Origin: Pirellulales bacterium
GTDB lineage: Bacteria > Planctomycetota > Planctomycetia > Pirellulales > Lacipirellulaceae
Length of the DNA: 64,000 nt
Assembly (NCBI GenBank): GCA_028279215.1
Contig: JANQOF010000015.1
Location: 1 to 64,000, forward strand
Reading direction: 5' to 3'
In this document: one piece after another, positions 26,421 through 35,744 of the stretch
Layout of the letters: every line of letters starts with the position of its first letter
Position numbering within the stretch: position 1 is the first letter of the stretch
Position numbers and translations under genes: made by a program
Notes under the pieces: model-generated
What the model was told of the DNA's origin: nothing
Seen by the model: only the letters and a program-made list of their open reading frames with translations
Database searches by the model: none

Positions 26421-27881
26421 TCAGAACAATATGTAACCTTCTTCCTCGTGCTGGCTCACGTCGAGGCCCGCCCTCTCGCTGGCTTCGTCGACACGCAGGC
26501 CGATCACGGCATCGACCAACTGCAGCAGAATAAACGTAACGATAATGCTGTAAACCCAAGTGACGACGACTGCCACGACTTGGCCGAACAGGATGCGGGT
26601 TTCGCCTTCGATCAGTCCGAGCGGCAGTCCATTGTCGATATCCCAGCATGCACGCGTAGCAAAAACGCCTGTTAGTATGGCGCCCAGAGTTCCCCCAATG
26701 CCGTGAACGCCGAAAGCGTCTAGCGAGTCGTCGTACCCTAGCTTGCTCTTCAGTGTTCCGCATGCCCAGGCGCAAACTATACCAGCCGCTGCGCCCATCA
26801 ACAGGGCGGGCATTGGCTGCACAAATCCGGCAGCGGGCGTGATGCATACGAGCCCCGCCACAGCGCCCGAAGCCGTGCCAAGGACGCTTGGCTTCCCGCG
26901 TAGGAACCATTCGTACATTGCCCAAGCCACGGCTCCCGCGGCAGCCGAAAAGTGGGTGACGCAGAACGCACTTTGCGTGAGTTCGTCGCTCAGCAACTCA
27001 CTGCCGGCATTGAAGCCGAACCACCCAACCCAAAGCATGGCAGCACCCATGGCTGTGTAGGTTAGGTTGTGAGGACGCATGTCGTCTTGCCCCCAACCAA
27101 TTCGACGGCCAAGCAAAATGGCGCAAATCAAAGCCGAGATGCCTGAGCTGATATGTACGACGGTACCACCGGCAAAGTCGAGCGCACCGCCAGCCCATGC
27201 ATTGCCCTGACCATCTTCAATTTCTTGGGTAGTGTCGAACGCTAGGATGCCGCCATCCCAAACCCAGTGGCACAAAGGGCAGTATACTATGGTGCCCCAC
27301 AGCACCAAAAACACGACCATCGCGCTGAACTTCATTCGCTCAGCGAATGCACCACAGATGAGCGCCGGGGTGATGATGAAGAACATGCCTTGAAACAGCA
27401 TGTGTGTCATAGTGGGGATGGGGATTTCGGCATCAAAGATCGGAGTCACCGGTTCACTGAGTTCGTCGTCCCACTCGCGTTGCACACCCTGCATAAACAG
27501 GAACTCATCGTTTCCGATGTACATCCCGTCACCCCCAAACGCCAGCGAGTAGCCGTAGAGGCCCCATAGCACTGTCATCAGCCCCATAAGGAACAGGCAC
27601 TGCATCATCACGCTGAGGACGTTCTTCTTACGCACCAAGCCGCCGTAGAACATCGCGAGCCCAGGCGCCGTCATGAACAGCACCAACGCACAGCAGGTGA
27701 GCATCCAGGCGTTGTTGCCGGCCAGCGCTGCGGCCTCTACATCGGCCGATACGTTCTCCAGCACTTTCGCCCCCTCCGGGGGAACCTGTGCCGTCTCTTG
27801 AGCCAACGCGCACGATCCGAACAGCAGCGATCCGATGAAGCCAACAGCGAACTGGCGGCGCAGCCGAGCCAGATTGCCCAT
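26421..27881 (-). CDS. amt: ammonium transporter
   Basis: 486 residues: a cleavable N-terminal signal-like segment, 11 membrane helices and a ~50-residue cytoplasmic tail. The pore histidines are in TVVHISSGISALI and DAFGVHGIGGTLGAI, and the conserved AFAERMKFSAMVVFLVLWG and LWVGWFGFNAGSEL helices are visible. It conducts ammonium/ammonia and is gated by P-II. ATG 27881 is supported by GGAGG 9 nt upstream; the GTG at 27896 would put that site inside the gene. First gene of an amt-glnB-glnD run. I found no clear sigma-54 box upstream. Confidence 0.96.
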   Translation of the reverse strand: MGNLARLRRQFAVGFIGSLLFGSCALAQETAQVPPEGAKVLENVSADVEAAALAGNNAWMLTCCALVLFMTAPGLAMFYGGLVRKKNVLSVMMQCLFLMGLMTVLWGLYGYSLAFGGDGMYIGNDEFLFMQGVQREWDDELSEPVTPIFDAEIPIPTMTHMLFQGMFFIITPALICGAFAERMKFSAMVVFLVLWGTIVYCPLCHWVWDGGILAFDTTQEIEDGQGNAWAGGALDFAGGTVVHISSGISALICAILLGRRIGWGQDDMRPHNLTYTAMGAAMLWVGWFGFNAGSELLSDELTQSAFCVTHFSAAAGAVAWAMYEWFLRGKPSVLGTASGAVAGLVCITPAAGFVQPMPALLMGAAAGIVCAWACGTLKSKLGYDDSLDAFGVHGIGGTLGAILTGVFATRACWDIDNGLPLGLIEGETRILFGQVVAVVVTWVYSIIVTFILLQLVDAVIGLRVDEASERAGLDVSQHEEEGYILF

Positions 27882-28120
27882 CGCCTGTACCTCCACAAAA
27901 AGTGGGAATTGAATTAGATGCAGGAAAAGTGAACTCCGCCCATCGAACCAGAAGAGCTAGACCGCCTGCGGTTCCCCTTGGCACGGACGCCACGTGCCCT
28001 AAGATAGCCGCCAGATGCTGCCGGCGTAAAGTCCGTGGTAGCAACTTTACAAGCGCAAGGACCGAAATACCCTTGCCGTTAGCCACATTGGGCACGATCC
28101 GCGGGCCTGGTACAACCTGT

Positions 28121-28684
28121 TCAGCCGCTCCCCTTTTGCCATGGCACGTCAGCGTGCCCTTCCAGATGGTTCGCTGCACGTGCTAACACGAACAGCAAGT
28201 CGCCAAGGCGATTGAGGTACACGCCAACCTCTGGCCGCAGCTTGACGTCGCGCATGAGCGTCACCAGTGACCGCTCACACCGTCGGCACACGCAACGCGC
28301 TGAGTGCAGCGCGGCGGCCGAGTGCGTCCCCCCCGGCAGAATGAACTCTTTGAGTGGTGGCAATTCGGCGTCCCACTTGTCGATTGCCTGTTCGAGCTTT
28401 TCGATTGCCGTGGCATTCAGCAGAGTCGTGCGCTCTACCCCCGCCTCGGGCGTCGCAAGTTCCGCACCCAGGTCGAAGAGCTGGTTTTGCACCGCGCTGA
28501 GTATGGTGTCGATCTCCCCGTAGTCCACGGCGGCGGTTTCCATCACCGATCGAGCCACGCCTAGGGAGGCGTTTAACTCGTCGACGTTGCCGAATGCTTG
28601 TAGCCGCACGTGGTCTTTGTCGACACGTGGGCCGCCGTACAGAGAAGTCGTGCCAGAGTCGCCGGTTTTCGTATAAATCTTCAT
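28121..28684 (-). CDS. cob(I)alamin adenosyltransferase, PduO type
   Basis: 187 residues, cytoplasmic. It transfers the adenosyl group of ATP to cob(I)alamin to make coenzyme B12. Family marks: KIYTKTGDSGTTSLYGG (ATP loop), RLQAFGNVDELNASLG, FILPGGTHSAAALHSARCVC, CERSLVTL and YLNRLGDLLFVLARAANHLE. ATG 28684 gives the standard MKIYTKTGD start. No cobalamin-dependent enzyme or cob gene is adjacent, and no B12 riboswitch is recognised upstream. Confidence 0.95.
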   Translation of the reverse strand: MKIYTKTGDSGTTSLYGGPRVDKDHVRLQAFGNVDELNASLGVARSVMETAAVDYGEIDTILSAVQNQLFDLGAELATPEAGVERTTLLNATAIEKLEQAIDKWDAELPPLKEFILPGGTHSAAALHSARCVCRRCERSLVTLMRDVKLRPEVGVYLNRLGDLLFVLARAANHLEGHADVPWQKGSG

Positions 28685-28968
28685 GTGTGTGAGTTGCACA
28701 GTTTGCCAAGACATTCGGTTGCCATAGACGACCCCAGCGGAATGGGTAGGGCACGGAATTCACAGCACCCGGTTGACCGCCTCCAGTCGTCATAGGCCAT
28801 CATAACGCAACGTAGCTGATCGCCCAGTCGACGCGGCGCGCTTGCAAATCGATCGCTAGACAAGCAGAATGGGTTACCTACGCAAACCTTGCCGATATCG
28901 GGCCCCTTTTCGAGGTCCACCCACCACGTCGGCTACGCCGCCTTTTGCCGCTTTGGGAGATTCGAGAG

Positions 28969-30663
28969 ATGAGAAACGCCTGGATGCTCGCGCTGTGCCT
29001 CGCGGTAGTTGCTTTACTTGGTGTTGTGGGGCTGTCCGCTTCCGCGACGCCCGCCAGCCAATCGACCAAGGTGGAGCCAGCGGCAGCCGCTGCAGTCGCC
29101 AGCGCCGGCGATGACGCCGAAGAACCAGAAGACGACGCCGACGACGAAGGCGAGGATGAAGACGACGATGAGGACGAGGACGGAGATGAGGACGAGGACG
29201 GAGATGAAGAGGGAGATGAGGACGGAGACGACGAGGAGAAGTCCGAGTCGAAGGTAGGCAAGAAGGACGACAAGACGAAGAGTGATCGCAAGACCCTGAC
29301 AATCAATGCCAAGCCGCTGAAGATTCAACTCGAGTCAGACGGCACCTTCGTCGCCAGCGAGATGGCTGAGGTCGATCTCGACCCGGAGGCCTGGAGCGAC
29401 TTCGAAATCGTGGAGATCGTGCCGCACGGCACGACTGTGCACAAGGGCGAAGTGCTCGCGAAGTTCGACGGCGAGAAGCTAAAGGAGGCGATCGACGACC
29501 TGGAGCTCGATCAACGGCTCAACGAACTTGGCATCATCAAGGCCGAACAGGAGCTGCCGCGCCTGGAGAAATCGATCAAGGATACGTTCGAGCAAGCGGA
29601 GCGTTCGCTCGCCGAAGCCAAGGTCGACTATAAGAACTACCAAGAGACCGACCGCGACATGCTCGTCAAGCAAATCGAAATGAGCCTCAAGAGTACTACG
29701 CAGGCGGTGGAAAACGCCCGCGAGGAACTCCGCCAACTCGAGAAGATGTACGAGGCCGACGATTTGACCGAAGAGACCGAAGAGATCATTCTCCAGCGGC
29801 AGCGAGCGCAAGTCGAACAATATGAGTTCATGCTGGAGCGCGCGAAACTGACTCGCGACCGCAATCTGGACCTCTTCCTTCCGCGAAACGACAACTACGA
29901 GCGCGAGTACCTAGAGCGGATCGAAATGGCGTTTCAGAGGGCCAAAACCTCTCTTGAAACCGATCTGAACCGCGCTCGGTATGACTTGGAGAAGGCCAAG
30001 CGTTCGAGAACCAAGTCGCTGGAGCGGCACGCCAAGCTTACTTCCGACCTAGGGTTGCTCATTCTCAAGGCACCTGCCGACGGCGTTGTTTACTACGGAG
30101 CTTGTACCCACGGAGATTGGTCGGACATGGCGAACCTGATCAGCAAGTTGAAGCCGGAGGAAAACGCTCCTACTGGCTCGGTTCTGATGACCATCGTGTG
30201 TCCAGAAAAGCTGTACGTGGATTCGAGCGTCAAAGAGGCCAATCGTCCCAGCGTGAAGGTCGGGCAGGCGGCCGTGGTCAAGCCAACCGCTACCGACAGT
30301 CCCAAACTCAGCGCGAAGGTGAGCGAACTCTCGACCATTCCGGTCGCACCCGGCAAGTTTGCCATGGATCTCGACCTTACCAGCGACGATTTACCCGATT
30401 GGTTGGTGGCAGGCATGACTTGCAAGGTGAAGGTGACCACCTACGAAAAGAAAGACGCGATTGTCGTCCCCAAGAAAGCCGTTCATGGCGAGGAGGATGA
30501 TGAGGACGAGAAATTCGTATGGCTGCTCGATAGCGACAAAGTCGAAAAACGGCCGGTGACTACTGGCAAGACCAAGGATGACGACATCGAGATCGTCGCT
30601 GGTTTGGAGGCGGGAGACGTGATTTCGCTAGACGACGAAGAGAAAAAGGACAAGGATGAATAG
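28969..30663 (+). CDS. HlyD-like periplasmic adaptor with extreme acidic N-terminal tract
   Basis: 564 residues. The N-terminal signal or anchor (1-28) is followed by an Asp/Glu-dense low-complexity tract (residues ~48-90, about 85% acidic) and a Lys-rich stretch. A lipoyl/barrel-sandwich half follows (EIVPHGTTVHKGEVLAKFDG), then a long coiled-coil hairpin (residues ~165-360) and the second lipoyl half (LLILKAPADGVVYYG). The end is a beta-barrel domain (VVKPTATDSPKLSAKV, AIVVPKKAVHG). Members link inner-membrane exporters to outer-membrane channels, but no ABC or RND pump is adjacent. The next gene is squalene-cyclase-like, 67 nt downstream. ATG 28969 is used. Confidence 0.85.
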   Translation: MRNAWMLALCLAVVALLGVVGLSASATPASQSTKVEPAAAAAVASAGDDAEEPEDDADDEGEDEDDDEDEDGDEDEDGDEEGDEDGDDEEKSESKVGKKDDKTKSDRKTLTINAKPLKIQLESDGTFVASEMAEVDLDPEAWSDFEIVEIVPHGTTVHKGEVLAKFDGEKLKEAIDDLELDQRLNELGIIKAEQELPRLEKSIKDTFEQAERSLAEAKVDYKNYQETDRDMLVKQIEMSLKSTTQAVENAREELRQLEKMYEADDLTEETEEIILQRQRAQVEQYEFMLERAKLTRDRNLDLFLPRNDNYEREYLERIEMAFQRAKTSLETDLNRARYDLEKAKRSRTKSLERHAKLTSDLGLLILKAPADGVVYYGACTHGDWSDMANLISKLKPEENAPTGSVLMTIVCPEKLYVDSSVKEANRPSVKVGQAAVVKPTATDSPKLSAKVSELSTIPVAPGKFAMDLDLTSDDLPDWLVAGMTCKVKVTTYEKKDAIVVPKKAVHGEEDDEDEKFVWLLDSDKVEKRPVTTGKTKDDDIEIVAGLEAGDVISLDDEEKKDKDE

Positions 30664-30730
30664 CGGGGTACGGCCTGTTCACCTGGCCTAACCCGCCGCA
30701 GCCCTCAGCTTTCAGTAAACGGAGTTCGGT

Positions 30731-31996
30731 ATGACTCGCAGATCGATGTCGGTACTGGTCGTCGCCGCGTTGACGACTTTAGCGACCTGTAGCCAGCTTG
30801 CCTACGGCGACGATCAAGCCGAGGTGACAAATTCGCCACTGGCGACCATTGGCCCCAAGCTGCCGGCCCGAGATACGGTCGATCCCGCCGACCTGCGGGC
30901 CGCCATTCACAAGGGTGTCGAGTTCCTGCTCGACGACCAGCGCCCCAACGGCGGGTGGGGAAGCGCTGAACAAACCAAAGGGCTGAACATTTACGCTCCG
31001 GTGCCCGGCGCCCATCATGCGTTTCGGCAAGCGGTTACCGGCTTGGTGCTGGAGGCCTTGATTGCGGCCGAGCCACATGAGTCGGGTGAGTTTCGTGAGC
31101 GGATGGGCCAGGCTATCGAGCAAGGCGAGCGCTGGCTGATTAAGAACTCCAGTCAGGTTCGCCGCGCCGATGTCGACGCCATCTACAACACGTGGGGCCA
31201 CGCGTACGGCATTACCGGCCTAACGAGCCTTTACCATCGCGCGGGCGCCGACGAATCGAAGAAGCGGGATCTCAAGTACGCGATAGAGGAACAGGCGGAG
31301 AAGCTTGAGCGGTACGAGTACGTCAATGGCGGATGGGGTTACTACGACTTCGAACACCACACTCAGGTGCCCGGCGGCAGTCCCAATAGCTTCACGACGG
31401 CCACGGTGCTCATTTCGCTAAGAGAAGCAGAGAAGATCGGCGTTGAGGTTCCGCAGAAGACGATCGACAAAGCGATCGCGTCGATCGAACGTCAACGCAA
31501 CCCAGACTTCACCTACGCCTACGGCGAGTACCTTATGATGCGGCCGATGTACCCCATCAATCGAGCGGGTGGTAGCCTGGGCCGCTCGCAAGCCTGTAAC
31601 CTGGCATTACGAATGTACGGCGATTCCCGTGTAACGGACGACGTCATGAAAACCTGGCTCAATCGATTATTTGCCCGAAATGGCTGGTTAAGCATCGGGC
31701 GCAAGCGTCCGGTCCCTCATGAGTCGCACTTTGCCGTGGCCGGCTACTTTTACTACTACGGTCATTACTATGCGGCGAAGACGATCGATGTGCTTCCGGC
31801 GGACGATCGTCCCTATTTTCGCGACCACATGGCGGCGGTCCTCATGCCGTTGCAGGAGGCGGACGGAAGCTGGTGGGACTATCCCTTCTACAACTATCAC
31901 CAGCAGTACGGCACAGCGATGGCGGTCACGTCGTTAATTGAGTGCCTGCATCCGGAAGCGTCGGACTCGCCCGCCGATGCGGCTTCTCGCGAGTAG
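30731..31996 (+). CDS. secreted squalene-cyclase/prenyltransferase-like toroid protein
   Basis: 421 residues with a signal peptide (1-26, ending SQLAYGDD). Repeats of the alpha/alpha-toroid superfamily are visible: GVEFLLDDQRPNGGWGSAEQ, YEYVNGGWGYYDFEHHTQVP, QACNLALRMYG and LMPLQEADGSWWDYPFYNYH. These carry the QW-like GGWG and DGSWWDYP motifs seen in terpene cyclases. The DxDD catalytic motif of hopene cyclase is not evident, so it is probably not a true cyclase; planctomycetes have many such prenyltransferase-like toroids of unknown role. Export implies a periplasmic or surface location. Probably co-transcribed with the adaptor. Confidence 0.85.
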   Translation: MTRRSMSVLVVAALTTLATCSQLAYGDDQAEVTNSPLATIGPKLPARDTVDPADLRAAIHKGVEFLLDDQRPNGGWGSAEQTKGLNIYAPVPGAHHAFRQAVTGLVLEALIAAEPHESGEFRERMGQAIEQGERWLIKNSSQVRRADVDAIYNTWGHAYGITGLTSLYHRAGADESKKRDLKYAIEEQAEKLERYEYVNGGWGYYDFEHHTQVPGGSPNSFTTATVLISLREAEKIGVEVPQKTIDKAIASIERQRNPDFTYAYGEYLMMRPMYPINRAGGSLGRSQACNLALRMYGDSRVTDDVMKTWLNRLFARNGWLSIGRKRPVPHESHFAVAGYFYYYGHYYAAKTIDVLPADDRPYFRDHMAAVLMPLQEADGSWWDYPFYNYHQQYGTAMAVTSLIECLHPEASDSPADAASRE

Positions 31997-32336
31997 CCAG
32001 CAGGTCGCAAGTCGGCACGGCATCCCTTGCTGGCCCCAGTCGTCGGTAATTTAAGCGGTTTCTTCACCTTGCCGGCGTCGTTTAGCGGTCGTGTCGATTA
32101 TGACAGCCGCAGTGCTGCTGGAAATCGTGCGTCGGTAGACCCGATCTTCGGGCACACCATTGGCAGTGAACTAGATTTGAGCGGTCATCGACGTCGGCTG
32201 CGGTGTGCCCCTCCACCCGCCGAATAGCGGTCGAGTTGCCGCCAGACCATTTCCAGCACCGACTTGCACCTGCCCTACGCGGTTTGGCGCGCCATTGTAG
32301 TAACCTAACCACCACCGTTCGTTCGCGAGATTAGTG
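31997..32336. other. 340-bp spacer with no supported gene
   Basis: Only an inverted repeat (GCCAGCA at 31996-32002 and TGCTGGC at 32028-32034, 25-nt loop) right after the upstream stop codon stands out; it could help end transcription. Open frames on both strands look random. Confidence 0.45.
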
Positions 32337-33035
32337 ATGGGCTTCCTGAAGAGTTTTTTCGACGACGTATTCTCCGACGAACGTCCAGCAGTTGTGGCTG
32401 CTCCACCGTCCAGCAGCTTCGAGCAGGTTAGCGATCAACAACTTGAGGAGCACTTGAAGGTCGCCCAGTACGGCGACTTCACGCTAACCGACGCAATACG
32501 TCCGTCGTTCAATCTCGAGGTGGTGCCGATTGCCGGTTACCGCCACGACGTCTATCGCGACGAGGATAACCGTACCGACGTCCCGGTGCTCATGGCCGCC
32601 GCTTCACGCGAGCGGCTGCTTGATATCTTCATGGAGTTAATCGAAGAGCTTGGGCCAACCGTCGATGTCGTACTCGAAACGAGCCACGGACATCGTGCCG
32701 GGCACCACACCGATCTGTACCGCGAACACATCGATATGCCTATCTTGCAGAGTACGCTCTGGGACTATGAAGACCTGCTGGTCAACGACGGATGCACGGG
32801 CATCGCCGTGCTCAATCCAACCGTGCCGCAGGAGATCCAACTCGACGAACACAAGCTACTAATTGCGTATGGGGCGAACCTGACGGCATTCGAGGAAGTT
32901 CTCGACGCTGGCCGCGTTCCGTGCCGTGAGGAAATGCGGTTCATTACCGAGGCTGAACACGTTCACTCGAGCAACGAGCGGTACGTCGAGCAGTTCGAAG
33001 AATTGAAGATGCGCTTGGGGATGGATGGAGAGTAG
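32337..33035 (+). CDS. conserved-looking cytoplasmic protein of unknown function
   Basis: 232 residues, no signal peptide or membrane helix. It begins MGFLKSFFDDVFSDERPAV, then a short linker and an alpha/beta-looking body (DVPVLMAAASRERLLDIFME, TVDVVLETSHGHRAG, TGIAVLNPTVPQEIQLDEHK, MRFITEAEHVHSSNERYVEQ). I recognise no catalytic motif. The GTG directly before the ATG gives an alternative start one codon earlier. Composition and length indicate a real gene. It is convergent with folA, 17 nt apart. Function unknown. Confidence 0.8.
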   Translation: MGFLKSFFDDVFSDERPAVVAAPPSSSFEQVSDQQLEEHLKVAQYGDFTLTDAIRPSFNLEVVPIAGYRHDVYRDEDNRTDVPVLMAAASRERLLDIFMELIEELGPTVDVVLETSHGHRAGHHTDLYREHIDMPILQSTLWDYEDLLVNDGCTGIAVLNPTVPQEIQLDEHKLLIAYGANLTAFEEVLDAGRVPCREEMRFITEAEHVHSSNERYVEQFEELKMRLGMDGE

Positions 33036-33052
33036 GCTGCGGCGTTACGAGA

Positions 33053-33583
33053 TCAACTGCGTCGCTGCCACACTTGCAGTGTGCAGGCGAACTCGTTTTT
33101 GTCGTCGGCAGCAAATTCCGTCGACTCCGACAAGCTCCAGTCGTTGAGGTCGACCTCTGGAAACGTCACGTCGCCTGGCGGCTTCGCATGCACTAGCGTG
33201 CGGTATAGGCGGGTCGCCCTAGGCAAGGCCAGGCGGTAAACCTTAGCCCCGCCTACGACGAATACCTCTTGCTGATTCATCTCGGTACCAGTCACCAGCG
33301 CGAGAGCTTCGCTCAGCGAACTGGCGACGAGCACGTCGTCGTGTCCGGCATCGTACTTGGACTGTGTCGTGAGTACAACTGATATCCTTCCAGGAAGTGG
33401 GCGACCGATCGATTCATGGGTTTTACGGCCCATCACCAGTGCGTGGCCCATTGTCAGTTGCTTGAATCGGCGTAGATCGTCCGGCAGTCGCCAGGGCAAA
33501 TCGCCGGAAGCGCCGATGACTCCATTCTCCGCGACGGCCACTACAATCGAGATACTAGGTGTCAGGCTTTGGGGCGAGGGCAT
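33053..33583 (-). CDS. folA: dihydrofolate reductase
   Basis: 176 residues. It reduces dihydrofolate to tetrahydrofolate with NADPH, replenishing the cofactor that thymidylate synthase oxidises. Conserved elements: SIVVAVAENGVIGASGDLPW (active-site loop with Asn-Gly-Val-Ile-Gly and the Pro-Trp), LPDDLRRFKQLTMGHALVMG with the catalytic Asp region, RKTHESIGRPLPGR, and the VFVVGGAKVY cofactor strand. ATG 33583 lies 4 nt after the stop of the bestrophin gene, indicating one transcript thyA-bestrophin-folA. Confidence 0.95.
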   Translation of the reverse strand: MPSPQSLTPSISIVVAVAENGVIGASGDLPWRLPDDLRRFKQLTMGHALVMGRKTHESIGRPLPGRISVVLTTQSKYDAGHDDVLVASSLSEALALVTGTEMNQQEVFVVGGAKVYRLALPRATRLYRTLVHAKPPGDVTFPEVDLNDWSLSESTEFAADDKNEFACTLQVWQRRS

Positions 33584-33587
33584 GTGT

Positions 33588-34409
33588 CTACACCTGCCGC
33601 TCGCGAAAGATCTCACTCACCGACGCATCGATCCCCGCGCAAATCTTCTCCAATTGCAGGCCATCGCCGTCGGCGACGAACGGATGCTCGATGTGGTCGG
33701 CGATTGCCTCGGCGCCCACAACGAAATAGGTCGCGATACAAGCTGCTGGAATCGTCCATAGACCCAATTCGTTGACAATGCCCCACGGCAGCGTCACCAG
33801 GTAGATGGCAATGCCGTGCTTCAGCGCGATGCGATACGACGGAGCGATCGGCGTATTGCGAATCCGTTCGCATCCCCCGCAGACATCCAGAAACATGCGA
33901 GCCTCGAGGTCAATCGCCAAGAACTTGCCAAACTCGATGCGCTGTTGCTGATTCCATTTCTCCAGGATGCCGTAAATCCGGCTGGAAATGGCGGACGGCA
34001 CGTGCTCGGCTTCGATCGCTTCGCCCGCCCGCTCGGCAAGTTGCTCATGGTCGACGCCGTGCCGCAGGTGTTGTTTTAGTGCGTATGGGAAGGAGACAAT
34101 CAACCTTCGCATCCGCTCAGTGGTCTCGTCGGCCTTGCCAGCCAAGGCGTGCACCTTGACGGCAAGATTGCGACAGGCGTTGACCAGCGTGCCCCACAGA
34201 ATGCGGGCTTCCCACCATCGGTCGAATGCCCGATTCACTCGAAACGCGAGTAACAGGCCAATCGCAACCGAGCCGGCGACTTCGAGTGCCGGTGGTACAT
34301 CGCCGTACTGGGCGTATCGACCTTCTTCTTTCCACGCTGCGAGCCCACTATACGCGCCCATCAACAATGTCCACATGAGAACACGACGCATTATGGGCAA
34401 GGGCAGCAT
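33588..34409 (-). CDS. bestrophin-family ion channel
   Basis: 273 residues. It belongs to the bacterial bestrophin (UPF0187) anion/cation channel family. The signature AFRVNRAFDRWWEARILWGT and the following Asn-Ala-Cys-Arg-Asn stretch are clear, with hydrophobic helices near residues 12-28, 45-58, 205-220 and 225-245. It is shorter at the N terminus than many relatives, so ATG 34409 could be an internal start, though thyA ends only 26 nt upstream. It is sandwiched between thyA and folA. The direction and ion it conducts are not predictable. Confidence 0.88.
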   Translation of the reverse strand: MLPLPIMRRVLMWTLLMGAYSGLAAWKEEGRYAQYGDVPPALEVAGSVAIGLLLAFRVNRAFDRWWEARILWGTLVNACRNLAVKVHALAGKADETTERMRRLIVSFPYALKQHLRHGVDHEQLAERAGEAIEAEHVPSAISSRIYGILEKWNQQQRIEFGKFLAIDLEARMFLDVCGGCERIRNTPIAPSYRIALKHGIAIYLVTLPWGIVNELGLWTIPAACIATYFVVGAEAIADHIEHPFVADGDGLQLEKICAGIDASVSEIFRERQV

Positions 34410-34435
34410 AGGCGCTTCGACTCATGCAGCAGCGT

Positions 34436-35230
34436 TCATACCGCGACCGGCGCGGAGATGTGGGGATGGGGATCGTAACCACTAAGTTGGAAATGCTCGT
34501 ACCGAAAGTCGATCAGCGATCGGACATCAGCATTGATTTCCATGGTCGGCAGCCTTCGGGGATCACGCTGCAATTGGATGCGTGCCTGCTCGATATGGTT
34601 GTCGTACAGGTGTGCATCGCCCAGGGTATGGATGAACTCACCTGCTCGTAGTCCTGTGACCTGGGCGACCATCGTGAGCAGCAGCGCGTACGATGCGATG
34701 TTGAACGGGACACCCAAGAACACATCGGCGCTGCGTTGGTACAACTGGCACGAAAGCCGCCCGCTGGCTACGTAAAATTGAAACAACAAGTGGCATGGTG
34801 GTAGCGCCATGGCTTCGACGTCGGCCGGATTCCACGCTGTGACGATTAGTCTTCGGGAGTCAGGGTTCGTGCGAATCTGCTGCACCACGTCAGTCAATTG
34901 GTCAATTGTCTGGCCATCGGGGCATCGCCAACTCCGCCACTGCTTACCGTACACCGGCCCCAATTCGCCCTGCTCGTCCGCCCACTCGTCCCAAATGCTC
35001 ACGCCGTGATCATTCAGGTACTTGATGTTCGTGTCGCCAGCGATGAACCAAAGTAGCTCGTGGACGATCGATTTGGTGTGGAGCTTCTTGGTTGTGACTA
35101 GTGGGAACCCATCGGCCAAGTCAAACCGCATTTGGTGCCCAAAGACACTCCTTGTGCCCGTGCCGGTGCGGTCCGACTTCTCGACGCCGGCCGTAAGGAC
35201 GCGATTCAATAGGTCAAGATATTGCTGCAT
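34436..35230 (-). CDS. thyA: thymidylate synthase
   Basis: 264 residues, the normal ThyA length. It makes dTMP from dUMP using methylene-tetrahydrofolate, producing dihydrofolate that the linked folA product recycles. Visible: [20 protein letters not shown] (phosphate-binding Arg loop), [16 protein letters not shown], the catalytic Cys in [32 protein letters not shown], and [18 protein letters not shown] 35230 fits the family start. First clear gene of thyA-bestrophin-folA; the small gene 62 nt upstream may share the promoter. Confidence 0.98.
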   Translation of the reverse strand: MQQYLDLLNRVLTAGVEKSDRTGTGTRSVFGHQMRFDLADGFPLVTTKKLHTKSIVHELLWFIAGDTNIKYLNDHGVSIWDEWADEQGELGPVYGKQWRSWRCPDGQTIDQLTDVVQQIRTNPDSRRLIVTAWNPADVEAMALPPCHLLFQFYVASGRLSCQLYQRSADVFLGVPFNIASYALLLTMVAQVTGLRAGEFIHTLGDAHLYDNHIEQARIQLQRDPRRLPTMEINADVRSLIDFRYEHFQLSGYDPHPHISAPVAV

Positions 35231-35292
35231 CGCCGTGAAATGGAGTGTCTAAGGAGCCAAATGCAGTGCAACGATCAACTGGGACCGTCGAT

Positions 35293-35556
35293 CTACTGTT
35301 TTGTCATCAATTCTTCCACCAGCTTCGCCAGCATCGCCGGGTCGTCCTGCTGGCGAAGGTGATCGATACGGTCGGGGGGGAGTTCGAGTTTCTCCAACGC
35401 TGCAAGGATGTACTTCCATTGCCGCTCGCGAGCCTTGCCCTCGGCGAGGTAGAGTTCGGTAACCAGTTCCTGCAGCCGCTGAAGCGAAGCTGCCTCGCGG
35501 TTGTCGTAGTACCGCTTGATGATGTTCTGTTGGTACTTGGAGTATTCTTTAGCCAT
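35293..35556 (-). CDS. small conserved-looking helical protein
   Basis: 87 residues, highly charged and helical: MAKEYSKYQQNIIKRYYDNR, LQRLQELVTELYLAEGKARE, and an acidic C-terminal helix (DDPAMLAKLVEELMTK). No membrane helix or metal motif. A short all-helical protein like this could be a translation- or polymerase-associated factor, but I do not recognise a family. It is upstream of thyA on the same strand, 62 nt apart, and divergent from the second P-II gene. Confidence 0.75.
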   Translation of the reverse strand: MAKEYSKYQQNIIKRYYDNREAASLQRLQELVTELYLAEGKARERQWKYILAALEKLELPPDRIDHLRQQDDPAMLAKLVEELMTKQ

Positions 35557-35744
35557 ATGCTTGGCGATTCGTGGTTGAAGTTCAGTGGTTGGGCTTTTAA
35601 TGTGGATTCTAACGCCAGGGGTTGGCGACGCACAGGAGCAGCACCGATAGCGGTCGGTTTGCCAAATCGATGCTACCCGAGCTAAGATAGAGCCCAGGCG
35701 GAGTGTGTCCCCCGATTCATGGCCTGAAAACCCCGGTCGCTCCG

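Noticed and set aside
27882..28120. Sigma-54 promoter before amt
   Set aside because: No TGGCAC-N5-TTGC match was found on the relevant strand.
28878..29312. Ser/Pro-rich and Arg/Pro-rich frames opposite the acidic tract
   Set aside because: Created by the antisense reading of GAC/GAG codons; no plausible protein.
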